In this document: piece by piece, positions 39,125-47,827 of the stretch
How the letters are laid out: every line of letters starts with the position of its first letter
Position numbering within the stretch: position 1 is the stretch's first letter
Source: Rubrivivax sp.
GTDB lineage: Bacteria; Pseudomonadota; Gammaproteobacteria; Burkholderiales; Burkholderiaceae_C
DNA length: 64,000 nucleotides
Reading direction: 5' to 3'
Assembly: GCA_019635315.1 (NCBI GenBank)
Contig: JAHBZT010000002.1
Location: 124,001-188,000 of the forward strand
Made by a program: the position numbers and the translations under genes
The notes under the pieces: generated by a model
What the model was told of the DNA's origin: nothing
Seen by the model: only the letters and a program-made list of their open reading frames with translations
Database searches by the model: none

Positions 39125-40394
39125 AACGCAGCGCCTCGGCCGGGTTGACGCGGCTGGCGCGCCAGCTCGGGTACAGCGTCGCCGCGAAGGCCAGCAGCAG
39201 CGAGACGACGGCGATCGGCACGATGTCGCTGGCCAGCGGCTGGCTGGGCATGCGGCTGATCAGGTAGACGCTGCCCGGCAGGAAGGCCACGCCCAGCGCG
39301 CGCTCGATGGCCGGCACGATGACGTCGATGTTGAAGGCCACCAGCAGCCCCAGCGTCACGCCGGCGGCGGTACCGATGATGCCCGCGGTGGCGCCCTGCA
39401 CGATGAAGATGCCCATGATCGAGCGCGGGCTGGCGCCCAGCGTGCGCAGGATCGCGATGTCGGCGCGCTTGTCGGTCACCGTCATGACCAGCGTGCTGAC
39501 CAGGTTGAAGGCGGCCACCGCGACGATCAGCGTCAGGATGATGGCCATCAGCCGCTTCTCGATCTGCACGGCGTCGAACCAGTTGCGGTTGGTGCGGGTC
39601 CAGTCGCGCACGATGACCTCGTTGCCCAGCGCCTGCTGCAGGTCGAAGGCCGCGGCGCGCGCGACGTGCACGTCGGCCAGCCGCAGCTGCACGCCGGTGG
39701 GGCCGGCATGGCGGAACAGCGCCGCGGCGTCGGCCACGTGCACCAGCGCCAGGCCGCTGTCGTAGTCGTAGTGGCCGGCGTCGAAGGTGCCGACCAGCGT
39801 GAACTGCTTCAGCCGCGGCACCACGCCGGCCGGGGTGAACTGGCCGCCCGGCGCGACGATGGTCACCTTGTCGCCGACGCGCGCGCCGACCAGGCGCGCC
39901 AGCTCGCGGCCGAGCACGATATTCCACTCGCCGGCCTTCAGCGGCGCCAGCAGCGCGTGCTGGCTGCGCGCAAGGTCGGTGACCTGGGCCTCCTCGACCG
40001 GCTCGATGCCGCGCACGATGGCGCCGCGCAGCTCGTCGCCGCGGCCGACCAGCGCCTGCGCCGCGACGAAAGGTGCCGCGCCGACGACGCGCGCATCGCG
40101 CCGCGCCGCGGCCGCGGTCGCGCGCCAGTCGGGCAGCGCCTCGCCCCCGGCGTCGAAGACCTCGACATGCGAGATCACGCTGAGCATGCGGTCGCGCACT
40201 TCCTTCTGGAAGCCGTTCATCACCGACAGCACGATGATCAGCGCCGCCACGCCCAGCGCGATGCCCAGCACCGAGATGCCGCTGATGAAGCTGATGAAGC
40301 CGTTGCGGCGGCCGGCGCGGCCGGCGCGCGTGTAGCGCCAGCCGATGTGCCACTCGTAGGGCAGGGTGCCCCAGGTCCAGGTCGGGCGGGTCAT
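39117..40394 (-). CDS. lolC: Lipoprotein-releasing ABC transporter permease LolC/LolE
   Basis: A 425-residue FtsX-type permease with four membrane segments, one near residue 35 and three after 280, and a large periplasmic domain. The N-terminus ([13 protein letters not shown]...[23 protein letters not shown]) and the C-terminal [16 protein letters not shown] are typical. Only one permease is encoded with lolD here, so it may act as a homodimer, as in LolF-type systems. Confidence 0.93.
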
Positions 40395-40472
40395 GGGGTC
40401 GGGATGCTACCCGGCCCGACCCGGCCCCCGCCCCGGCGTGGCAGGGCTGCGCGCCCGGGATAATCGCCGGCC

Positions 40473-41411
40473 ATGCCCCTGCTGATCCCGTTCGCCGCGC
40501 CGCTGTCCGAAGCCGGACGCGCGGCGCTCGCGACGCTGGCGCTGCCGCGCCTGCAGCGCCTGCTGGCGCTGTGCAGCGAGACGGCGCGCGACGAGGGCGA
40601 CGAATGGAACTGGTCGCCGCCGCACGAACGCGCGCTGGCGCGCGCGCTGGGCTGGGCGGGCCCGGCCGGCCGCCTGCCCTGGGCGGCGCAGTCCGCGGCC
40701 GCCGACGCGGTGGCGGCGGCGGATGCCGGCGACATCGCCTGGGGCCTGGTCACGCCGGCGCACTGGCACCTGGGCACCGACCAGGTCAGCCTGCTCGACC
40801 CGACGCAGCTGATGCTGTCCGAGGACGACTCGCGCGCGCTGTTCGAGGCGGTGGCGCCGCTGTTCACCGGCGACGGCTGGCTGGCCGCCTGGGGCGCGCC
40901 GCTGCGCTGGTATGTCGCGCACGAGAGCCTGGCCGAACTGGCCTGCGCGTCGCCGGACCGCGTCATCGGCCGCAACGTCGACGCCTGGCTGGGCAGCGAC
41001 CCGGCGGCGCGTCAGGTGCGCCGGCTGCAGGCCGAGGCGCAGATGCTGCTGCATGCGCACCCGGTCAATGCTGCGCGCGAGGCGCATGGGCTGCTGCCGG
41101 TCAATTCCTTCTGGCTCAGCGGCTGCGGCGCCGCGCAGCCGGTCACCGGCACGCCGCCGACCGTGGACGAGCGCCTGCGCCTGCCGGCGCTGCGCGAGGA
41201 CTGGGCGGCCTGGACACGCGCCTGGCAGACGCTGGACGAGGGCCCGCTGGCCGAGCTGCTGGCGCGGGCCCAGCGGGGCGAAGCGGTCACGCTGACGCTG
41301 GCCGGCGAACGCAGCGCGGTCACGCTGGCCAACGCCGAAGGCGGCTGGCTGCAGCGCTGGCGGCGGTGGCTCGCGTCGCCGGACCCGCGGCAACTGCTGC
41401 TGGACCTGTGA
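40473..41411 (+). CDS. Conserved hypothetical protein upstream of recJ (phosphoglycerate-mutase-like annotation)
   Basis: This 312-residue cytoplasmic protein resembles a family found in beta-proteobacteria that is sometimes labelled cofactor-independent phosphoglycerate mutase-like. I see no clear catalytic motif of that enzyme. Notable conserved-looking stretches are WGLVTPAHWHLGTDQVSLLDP and AREAHGLLPVNSFWLSGCGA. It precedes recJ by 16 bases and is probably co-transcribed with it. Function unknown. Confidence 0.75.
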   Translation: MPLLIPFAAPLSEAGRAALATLALPRLQRLLALCSETARDEGDEWNWSPPHERALARALGWAGPAGRLPWAAQSAAADAVAAADAGDIAWGLVTPAHWHLGTDQVSLLDPTQLMLSEDDSRALFEAVAPLFTGDGWLAAWGAPLRWYVAHESLAELACASPDRVIGRNVDAWLGSDPAARQVRRLQAEAQMLLHAHPVNAAREAHGLLPVNSFWLSGCGAAQPVTGTPPTVDERLRLPALREDWAAWTRAWQTLDEGPLAELLARAQRGEAVTLTLAGERSAVTLANAEGGWLQRWRRWLASPDPRQLLLDL

Positions 41412-41427
41412 TGCCGGAGCGGCCCGC

Positions 41428-43158
41428 ATGATCCTGCGCCCGCGCGACGTGCCCCCGCGCGTGAGCTTCGCGCTCGAGCAGGCCGGCGTGCACCCGCTGC
41501 TGGCGCGGCTGCTCGCCGCGCGCGGCGTGCGCAGCGCCGACGAGCTGGACGAGGCCCCGTCGCGGCTGCTGCCGCCGCAGCAGCTCAAGGGCGCCGCCGA
41601 GGCCGGCAGGCTGCTGGCCGACGCCATTGCCGCGCGCCGGCGCATCTGCGTCGTCGCCGACTACGACTGCGACGGCGCCACCGCCTGCGCGGTGGCGCTG
41701 CGTGGTCTGAAGCTGCTGGGCGCCACGCCCGACACACTGGGCTACGTGGTGCCCGACCGCGTCGTGCACGGCTACGGGCTGACGCCGGCGATCGTGGACC
41801 TCGCGCTCGCGAACCGTGGGGCGCAGCGGCCGGACCTGCTGGTCACGGTGGACAACGGCATCGCCAGCTTCGAGGGCGTGGCCCACGCGCGCGCCGCCGG
41901 GCTGCAGGTGCTGGTGACCGACCACCACCTGCCCGCCGCACCCCAGGGCGCCGTGGCCGTGCCGGATGCCGACGTGATCGTCAACCCCAACCAGCCCGGC
42001 TGCGACTTTCCCAGCAAGGCGATCGCCGGCGTCGGCGTCATGTTCTACGTGCTGCTCGCGGCGCGCGCCGAGCTGCGCGCGCGCGGCGCCTTCGACGCCG
42101 CGGCGCAGCCGAAGCTGGAGTCGCTGCTGGACCTGGTGGCGCTGGGCACGGTGGCCGACGTGGTGCGGCTGGACGCCAACAACCGCCGTCTCGTCGCGCT
42201 GGGCCTCAGGCGTGTGCGCGCGGGCCGGCTGCAGCCGGGGCTGGCGGCACTGTTCCATGCCGCCGGGCGCGACCCGGCACGCGCCGCGGGCTTCGACTTC
42301 GGCTTCGCGATCGGGCCGCGCATCAATGCCGCCGGGCGGCTGTCGGACATGACGCTGGGCATCGAGTGCCTGCTCACCGACGACCCGGCGCGCGCGGCGG
42401 AGTTGGCGCGCCAGCTCGACGCCATCAACCGCGAGCGGCGCGAGGTCGAGAGCGGCATGCGCGAGCGCGCCGAGGCGGCGCTGGAGCAGCTGCTGCCCGG
42501 CGACCTGGTGCCACCGCCGGCGCTGGCGCTGTTCGACGAATCGTTCCACGAAGGCGTGGTCGGCATCGTCGCCGGCCGCGTCAAGGACCGGCTGCACCGG
42601 CCGACCTTCGTCTTCGCGCGCGGCGGCGACGGGCGGCTCAAGGGTTCCGGGCGCTCGATCGCCGGCTTCCACCTGCGCGACGCGCTGGACCTGGTGGCCA
42701 AGCGCCACCCGGGGCTGCTGCTGCGTTTCGGCGGCCACGCGATGGCTGCCGGCTGCACGCTCGCCGAAGGCGGCGTCGAGACTTTCGACGCCGCGCTGCG
42801 CGCGGTGGCCGCCGAGTGGCTGGACGCCGCGACGCTGACCCGCACGCTGCGCACCGACGGTCCGCTGGCCGTCGAGTGGTTCAACGTGCAGACCGCGGCG
42901 CTGCTCGACGCGCAGGTCTGGGGCCCGGGCTTCGAGCCGCCGGTCTTCTGCGACGAGGTCCAGGTGCTGCAGCAGCGCCTGGTCGGCGAGAAGCACCTGA
43001 AGCTGCGGCTGCGCCACGCCGGCCAGGAACGCGACGGCATCTGGTTCGGCCGCACCGAGCCGCTGCCCGAGCGCACGCAACTCGCCTACCGGCTGGCGCT
43101 GGACGAGTGGAACGGGCGCCAGCGCGTGCAGATGGTGGTCGAGGCGGCGGCGGACTGA
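41428..43158 (+). CDS. recJ: Single-stranded-DNA-specific exonuclease RecJ
   Basis: This 576-residue 5'-3' exonuclease acts in recombination and mismatch repair. It has the DHH-family motifs VVADYDCDGATACAVAL and VTDHHLP, the DHHA1 part with SGRSIAGFHLRDAL and the GGHAMAAGCTL segment, and a C-terminal OB-like domain. Length and start match RecJ of related bacteria. It follows the hypothetical gene closely. Confidence 0.96.
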   Translation: MILRPRDVPPRVSFALEQAGVHPLLARLLAARGVRSADELDEAPSRLLPPQQLKGAAEAGRLLADAIAARRRICVVADYDCDGATACAVALRGLKLLGATPDTLGYVVPDRVVHGYGLTPAIVDLALANRGAQRPDLLVTVDNGIASFEGVAHARAAGLQVLVTDHHLPAAPQGAVAVPDADVIVNPNQPGCDFPSKAIAGVGVMFYVLLAARAELRARGAFDAAAQPKLESLLDLVALGTVADVVRLDANNRRLVALGLRRVRAGRLQPGLAALFHAAGRDPARAAGFDFGFAIGPRINAAGRLSDMTLGIECLLTDDPARAAELARQLDAINRERREVESGMRERAEAALEQLLPGDLVPPPALALFDESFHEGVVGIVAGRVKDRLHRPTFVFARGGDGRLKGSGRSIAGFHLRDALDLVAKRHPGLLLRFGGHAMAAGCTLAEGGVETFDAALRAVAAEWLDAATLTRTLRTDGPLAVEWFNVQTAALLDAQVWGPGFEPPVFCDEVQVLQQRLVGEKHLKLRLRHAGQERDGIWFGRTEPLPERTQLAYRLALDEWNGRQRVQMVVEAAAD

Positions 43159-43239
43159 TCCCGTGCCGACGCGGGGTGAAGCCGGCGCGATGCCCCCGCC
43201 GCGGCGGCGGTTGGCTCGATCGCGGCAAGATTCCCGGCC

Positions 43240-44370
43240 ATGAAGACCCGACGCCTGAACCCCCGTGCCCTGATCGGCGCCACCCTGGCCGCTGCCGCGC
43301 TCGCGCTGCCCGCCTTCGCGCAGGCGAACGAATTGCGCCCCGTCACCGTCGTGCGCGGCCTCGAGAACCCCTGGGCGATGGCCTTCCTGCCCGACGGCCG
43401 GATGCTGGTGACCGAGAAGGCCGGCCGCCTGCGCATCGTCGGCCGCGACGGCCGGCTGGGCGCGCCGCTGGCGGGCCTGCCGGCCATCGCCGTGGGCGGG
43501 CAATGTGGTCTGCTGGACGTCGTCGTCGACCCGCGCTTCGCCGAGAACCAGCGCATCTTCTTCACCTTCGCCGAGCCCGGCGAGGGCGGCAACAGCACCG
43601 CGGTCGCGAGTGCGCGGCTGGACGGCCAGCGCCTCGTCGACGTGCGCACGATCTTCAGCCAGCAGCCCAAGATGAGCAGCCAACACCACTGCGGCAGCCG
43701 CATCGTCTTCGGCCGCGACGGGCACCTGTTCGTCGGCCTGGGCGACCGCTTCCGCGGCAAGGACGAGGCACAGAACCCGGCCAACCACATCGGCAAGGTG
43801 GTGCGCATCGCCGCCGACGGCAGCGTGCCGGCCGACAACCCTTTCGTCGGCCCTGCCGGGCGCACCGGCGCGGCGCCCGCGGTCTGGAGCCTGGGCCACC
43901 GCAACATCCAGGGCGCCGCGCTGCACCCGGCGACCGGTGAGCTGTGGGCCAGCGAGCACGGCCCGCAGGGCGGCGACGAGATCAACGTCGCCGAGGCCGG
44001 CCGCAACTACGGCTGGCCGCTGGTGACCTACGGCCGCAACTACGGCATCGGCACGCGCATCGGCGAGGAAGGGCCCAAGCCCGGCTTCGAGCAGCCGCTG
44101 CACCACTGGGTGCCGACCTCGATCGCGCCCAGCGGCATGGCCTTCCTGACCAGCGACCGCTACCCGGGCTGGCAGGGCAGCCTGTTCGTCGGCGCGCTGC
44201 GCGGCCAGATGCTGGTGCGGCTGTCGCTGGACGGCCGCCGCATCACCGGCGAGGAGCGGCTGCTCGGCAACCTGAGCCAGCGCATCCGCGACGTGCGCCA
44301 GGGCCCCGACGGCTGGCTCTACGTGCTGACCGACAGCGCCGACGGGCAGGTGATCCGGCTCGAGCGATGA
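43240..44370 (+). CDS. PQQ-dependent aldose sugar dehydrogenase-like protein (YliI/Asd)
   Basis: This 376-residue six-bladed beta-propeller protein has a signal peptide ending near AFAQANE (residues 26-32). It follows the soluble glucose/aldose dehydrogenase family: RGLENPWAMAFLPDGRMLVTEK, the HHCGSRIVF segment with a conserved His, and HRNIQGAALHPATGELWASEHGPQGGDEIN. It oxidises aldoses in the periplasm with PQQ. No PQQ synthesis genes are in the window. Confidence 0.9.
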   Translation: MKTRRLNPRALIGATLAAAALALPAFAQANELRPVTVVRGLENPWAMAFLPDGRMLVTEKAGRLRIVGRDGRLGAPLAGLPAIAVGGQCGLLDVVVDPRFAENQRIFFTFAEPGEGGNSTAVASARLDGQRLVDVRTIFSQQPKMSSQHHCGSRIVFGRDGHLFVGLGDRFRGKDEAQNPANHIGKVVRIAADGSVPADNPFVGPAGRTGAAPAVWSLGHRNIQGAALHPATGELWASEHGPQGGDEINVAEAGRNYGWPLVTYGRNYGIGTRIGEEGPKPGFEQPLHHWVPTSIAPSGMAFLTSDRYPGWQGSLFVGALRGQMLVRLSLDGRRITGEERLLGNLSQRIRDVRQGPDGWLYVLTDSADGQVIRLER

Positions 44371-44489
44371 GCGGCGCCGGCGGCGCGGGACGGCACCGCG
44401 CCGCGACGCCGAACTGGGGATGGGTCGCGGCGGCCCGGCCGCCGATACTGCGCCGCCGCGGCCGGTGCCGCAGGACGGAGGACCGACCC

Positions 44490-45437
44490 ATGCCCGCAGC
44501 GTTGCGCGACGTGCCGCAGGAGGCCGTCGAACTGATCAAGGCCTTCGAAGGCATCCCCGACGGCGACCCGAGCACGGTCAACATCGACGCCTACCTGGAC
44601 CCGGTGGGCATCTGGACCATCGGCTGGGGTCACGCCATCCGCCACGGCCGCGACTTCCTGCGCGGCGCGCACAACCGGGCCGTCGCGCGGGCGCTGTTTC
44701 CCGGCGGCATCACGCGCGCGCAGGCCGAGGCGCTGCTGCGCGCCGACCTGATCGACTTCGCCGCCGGCGTGCTGAACCGCGTGCGTGTCGCGCTCGACGA
44801 CGGCCAGTTCGGCGCGCTGGTCAGCTTCGCGTTCAACGTCGGCCTGGGCAACCTGGGCCAGAGCACGCTGCTGCGCAGGCTCAACGCCGGCGACGTCCTC
44901 GGCGCGGCGGACCAGTTCCTGGTCTGGAACAAGGGACGCGTGCGCGGCGTGCTGACCGAACTGCCCGGGCTGACGCGGCGCCGGCGCGCCGAGCGTGCGC
45001 TATTCCTCGGCGAGGACTGGCGCGCCGCGGGGGCCGTGCGCACGACGCGCGGCCGCACGCGCGCCGCGGCGCCGCTGGCGGACGATGCACGCATCCGGCC
45101 GGAGGCACCGCCCGGGTCGGTGTCGCCGCCGGCGCCCGGCAGCGCCGCGAAGCAGCCCGCCGCCGCGAAGGCCGCTGCGAAGCAGGCCGTCGCCAAGAAG
45201 GCCGCTGCGAAGAAGGCCGACGCCAGGAAGGCCGCTGCGAAGAAGGCCGACGCCAGGAAGGCCGCCGCCAGGAAGGCCGCGGCAGCCGAGGCCGCCGCCG
45301 GGAACGCGCCGGCGAAGAAGGCGGCCGCTCGCAAGGCCGCGCGCCGGCAGGCCGCGATGCGCCGGACCGGGGCGCTGGCCGTCGCGCCGCCGCCGGGGGG
45401 CCAGCCTGGAGGCGGCGCACGCCGGCGCCGCGGCTGA
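44490..45437 (+). CDS. GH24 (T4/lambda-R type) lysozyme with a long histone-H1-like Lys/Ala tail
   Basis: A 315-residue protein. Residues about 8-165 form a phage-type lysozyme with catalytic Glu20 in IKAFEG and Thr43 in WTIGWGH, and the SFAFNVG segment. It should cleave peptidoglycan. Residues about 210-300 are a Lys/Ala/Arg-rich repeat (AAKKA pattern) like bacterial histone-H1-like proteins, encoded partly by a perfect 30-bp tandem repeat. There is no signal peptide and no other phage gene nearby. GGACGGAGGAC precedes the ATG. It may be a captured phage endolysin whose tail binds DNA or acidic polymers. Confidence 0.88.
   Translation: MPAALRDVPQEAVELIKAFEGIPDGDPSTVNIDAYLDPVGIWTIGWGHAIRHGRDFLRGAHNRAVARALFPGGITRAQAEALLRADLIDFAAGVLNRVRVALDDGQFGALVSFAFNVGLGNLGQSTLLRRLNAGDVLGAADQFLVWNKGRVRGVLTELPGLTRRRRAERALFLGEDWRAAGAVRTTRGRTRAAAPLADDARIRPEAPPGSVSPPAPGSAAKQPAAAKAAAKQAVAKKAAAKKADARKAAAKKADARKAAARKAAAAEAAAGNAPAKKAAARKAARRQAAMRRTGALAVAPPPGGQPGGGARRRRG
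45201..45260 (+). repeat. Perfect 30-bp tandem duplication in the lysozyme tail
   Basis: Two identical 30-base units beginning gccgctgcgaag lie end to end and encode AAAKKADARK twice. The unit keeps frame, so tail length could vary between strains. Confidence 0.9.
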
Positions 45438-45824
45438 TCAGCGCCGCGGCGGTCGCGATCGGCGCGGCCGCCGCCGTCGCCAGACGACGGCATAGATCGC
45501 CGCGTTGACGACCAGCACCACGCCGGCAAGTGCCCACTGCACGGCCGGCGTCAGCCCGGCCGGGTAGATCAGCGGCAGCAGGTGCTGCTCGACGAAGCTG
45601 GTCTCGTAGCCGGCCTCGCCGGCGGCGCGGCGCAGCCGGTCCTCCCAGACCGTCAGCGGGCAGATGCCGCCGCTGAGTTCGATCCACGCCGCCCAGCCGG
45701 CCGCCGGCAGGTGCACGAGCGGCGCGTGGCGCCAGGCCAGCGCCCACAGCCCGCCCAGCAGCGCGAAGACGATGAAGGCGCCGTGCAGCAGCAGCACGGC
45801 ATCGGCGGCGAGGCGGGGCGTCAT
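45438..45824 (-). CDS. DUF2784 family membrane protein
   Basis: This 128-residue protein has about three hydrophobic segments and the DUF2784 pattern (LLHGAFIVFALLGG, WIELSGGICPLTVWED and FVEQHLLPLIYP). Function unknown. The stop directly abuts the convergent lysozyme stop. The ATG at 45824 gives the usual N-terminus; the longer frame upstream overlaps the kinase gene on the other strand. Confidence 0.88.
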   Translation of the reverse strand: MTPRLAADAVLLLHGAFIVFALLGGLWALAWRHAPLVHLPAAGWAAWIELSGGICPLTVWEDRLRRAAGEAGYETSFVEQHLLPLIYPAGLTPAVQWALAGVVLVVNAAIYAVVWRRRRPRRSRPPRR

Positions 45825-45859
45825 CGCGGGCAGTCGGGCAGGCGGTCGATTCTGCGCGC

Positions 45860-45874
45860 TGGCACGCCGCTTGC
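45860..45874 (+). promoter_or_regulatory. Consensus sigma-54 promoter abutting the PAS-kinase start
   Basis: TGGCACG-N4-TTGC is a perfect match to the -24/-12 consensus, with GG at 45861-45862 and GC at 45873-45874. The predicted +1 is around 45886, the A of the kinase ATG, so the mRNA would be nearly leaderless. No Shine-Dalgarno sequence is visible before that ATG. Confidence 0.5.
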
Positions 45875-45885
45875 GCTGCTTCGGC

Positions 45886-47040
45886 ATGACCCTCGCGACC
45901 CCCGCCGCCGAGGCCGCCGCCGACCGCCTGACGCTGCTGCTGGAGAGCACCGGCGAGGGCATCTTCGGCATCGACCTGGCCGGCCGCTGCACGTTCGTGA
46001 ATCGCGCCGCCGCACAGATGCTGGGCTGGCGCACCGACGAGGTGCTCGGGCGCAACATGCACGAGCTGATCCACCACACGCATGGCGACGGCCGGCCCTA
46101 CCCGGAGGCCGAGTGCCCGATCTTCAACGCCTTCCGGCGCGGGCTGCCCTGCCGCATCGACGACGAGGTGCTGTGGCGCGCCGACGGCAGTCCGTTCTGG
46201 GCCGAATATTCGAGCTACCCCATCGTCGAGCATGGGGCGGTGCGCGGCGCCGTCGTGACCTTCGTCGACATCGGCGAGCGCAAGCGCGCCGAGGCGCTGC
46301 TCAAGCAGACGCACGCCGAGCTGGAGCAACGCGTGGCCGAGCGTACGCGGCAGCTGCGCGAGCTGGCCAACCACCTGGAGACGGTGCGCGAGCAGGAACG
46401 CACGCGCATCGCGCGCGAGATCCACGACGAGCTGGGCTCGCTGCTGGTGGCGCTGAAGATGGACACCCAGTGGCTGGACAAGCGCCTGGCCGACCGGCCG
46501 GCGCTGCAGTGCAAGTGCCACGGCATGGGGCGGCTGATCGACACCGCGGTAGAGAACGTCGGCCGCATCATCACCGACCTGCGGCCCAGCATCCTGGACC
46601 ACCAGGGCCTGTGGGCGGCGCTGGAGTGGCAGGCGCAGGAATTCATCGAGGCCAGCGAGCTGCAGGCCTCGCTGCAGGTGCACGTCGCCGCCGGCGTGCC
46701 ACCGCCGCAGGGCGGGCTGGCGATCGCGGTGTTCCGCATCTTCCAGGAGATGCTGAGCAACGTCGCGCGCCACGCCAAGGCGCGGCGCGTCGAGCTGCGC
46801 ATCGCGGTCGACGACCCGCCGGCGCCCATCCTGTACATCGACGTGCGCGACGACGGCGTCGGCGCGCGCGCCGAGGCGCTGGCCGACCCGCGCAGCTGGG
46901 GCGTGATCGGCATGCGCGAACGCGCCGGGCACTTCGGCGGCCGCGTGACGATCGACAGCGCGCCGGGGCAGGGCACGCGCGTGCGCCTGGTGATGCCGCT
47001 GCCCGAGCTGCCCGAGCTGACCGACGAGGCGGCGGCATGA
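45886..47040 (+). CDS. PAS-containing NarX/DegS-type sensor histidine kinase
   Basis: A 384-residue cytoplasmic kinase. The PAS domain covers about residues 13-135 (LLLESTGEGIFGIDLAGRCTFVNRAA). A coiled-coil linker leads to a HisKA_3 domain with the phosphorylated His in REIHDELGSLL (about 180-195), then an HATPase domain ending in WGVIGMRERAGHFGG. Cys residues in ECPIF, LPCRI and CKCHG might bind metal or sense redox, but that is speculative. It overlaps the NarL-type regulator by ATGA and is its partner. Confidence 0.9.
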   Translation: MTLATPAAEAAADRLTLLLESTGEGIFGIDLAGRCTFVNRAAAQMLGWRTDEVLGRNMHELIHHTHGDGRPYPEAECPIFNAFRRGLPCRIDDEVLWRADGSPFWAEYSSYPIVEHGAVRGAVVTFVDIGERKRAEALLKQTHAELEQRVAERTRQLRELANHLETVREQERTRIAREIHDELGSLLVALKMDTQWLDKRLADRPALQCKCHGMGRLIDTAVENVGRIITDLRPSILDHQGLWAALEWQAQEFIEASELQASLQVHVAAGVPPPQGGLAIAVFRIFQEMLSNVARHAKARRVELRIAVDDPPAPILYIDVRDDGVGARAEALADPRSWGVIGMRERAGHFGGRVTIDSAPGQGTRVRLVMPLPELPELTDEAAA

Positions 47041-47738
47041 CGATCCGCGTGCTGGTCTGCGACGACCACCAGATCGTGCGCCAGGGCATCAAGCAGATCC
47101 TGGCCGACGCGCCCGACATCGACCTCGCCGGCGAGGCCGCCACCGGGCCCGAGGCGGTGGCACGCGTGCGCGGCGGCGGCATCGACGTGGTGCTGCTGGA
47201 CATCGCGATGCCGCAGCGCGACGGGCTGGACGTGCTCAAGCAGCTGAAGGCCGAGTTTGCGCGCCTGCCGGTGCTGATGCTGTCGACCTACCCGGACCGC
47301 CAGTATGCGGTGCGCAGCCTGAAGCTGGGCGCCGCCGGCTACCTGAACAAGAGCGCCGACAGCGAGCAGATGATCGACGCCATCCGCAAGGTCGCGCGCG
47401 GCGGCCTGTTCGTCACGCCGGCGGTGGCCGAGCTGCTGGCCGGCGCGCTGCACGCCGCGCCCGGCGCCGACGAGTTACCGCTGCACGAGCGGCTGTCGCA
47501 CCGTGAATTCCAGGTCTTCCGCCTGCTCAGCCAGGGCCGCAGCGTCGGCGAGATCGCCGACCAGCTGGTGCTGGCGCCCAACACCGTGAGCACCTACCGC
47601 GCGCGCATCCTGGAGAAGACCGGGGCGCGCAACGACGTCGAGCTGGCGCTGCTGGCGGTGCGCCACGAGGCGGCCGGCGGCGCCGACGCCCCGGCCCTCG
47701 CGCCTGGTCCGCCCGGCCCGGCCGGGCCCGCCTTGTAG
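47037..47738 (+). CDS. NarL/FixJ-family response regulator
   Basis: This 233-residue regulator has a receiver with phosphorylated Asp55 in LLDIAMPQRDG and a C-terminal LuxR-type helix-turn-helix (LSHREFQVFRLLSQGRSVGEIADQL, about residues 150-210). It is translationally coupled to the PAS kinase. Ninety bases downstream begins the nitrate/cyanate-type ABC operon, the most likely target. An 18-bp perfect palindrome overlaps its stop codon. Confidence 0.92.
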   Translation: MTIRVLVCDDHQIVRQGIKQILADAPDIDLAGEAATGPEAVARVRGGGIDVVLLDIAMPQRDGLDVLKQLKAEFARLPVLMLSTYPDRQYAVRSLKLGAAGYLNKSADSEQMIDAIRKVARGGLFVTPAVAELLAGALHAAPGADELPLHERLSHREFQVFRLLSQGRSVGEIADQLVLAPNTVSTYRARILEKTGARNDVELALLAVRHEAAGGADAPALAPGPPGPAGPAL

Positions 47739-47751
47739 GGCTGGCCCTACA
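47734..47751. promoter_or_regulatory. 18-bp perfect palindrome, candidate operator
   Basis: TGTAGGGCTGGCCCTACA is an 8-2-8 perfect inverted repeat that includes the TAG stop of the regulator gene and lies about 76 bases before the ABC transporter ATG. No T-run follows, which disfavours a terminator. A dimeric NarL-type regulator could bind it to control the downstream operon. Confidence 0.45.
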
Positions 47752-47827
47752 GCAGCTTCGCGGCCCCGTCGATGGTGCAGCCGCCCGGCCCTTTCCAGAA
47801 TCCGTCCAACCCTTCGAGGAGCCCTGC

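Noticed and set aside
47734-47751. Canonical NarL 7-2-7 heptamer site or intrinsic terminator
   Set aside because: Half-sites do not follow the TACYNMT order and no T-run follows; kept only as a general palindromic operator candidate.
47742-47757. Second sigma-54-like site (TGGCCC-N5-CAGC) before the transporter gene
   Set aside because: The -12 part has two mismatches from TTGC; too weak to call.
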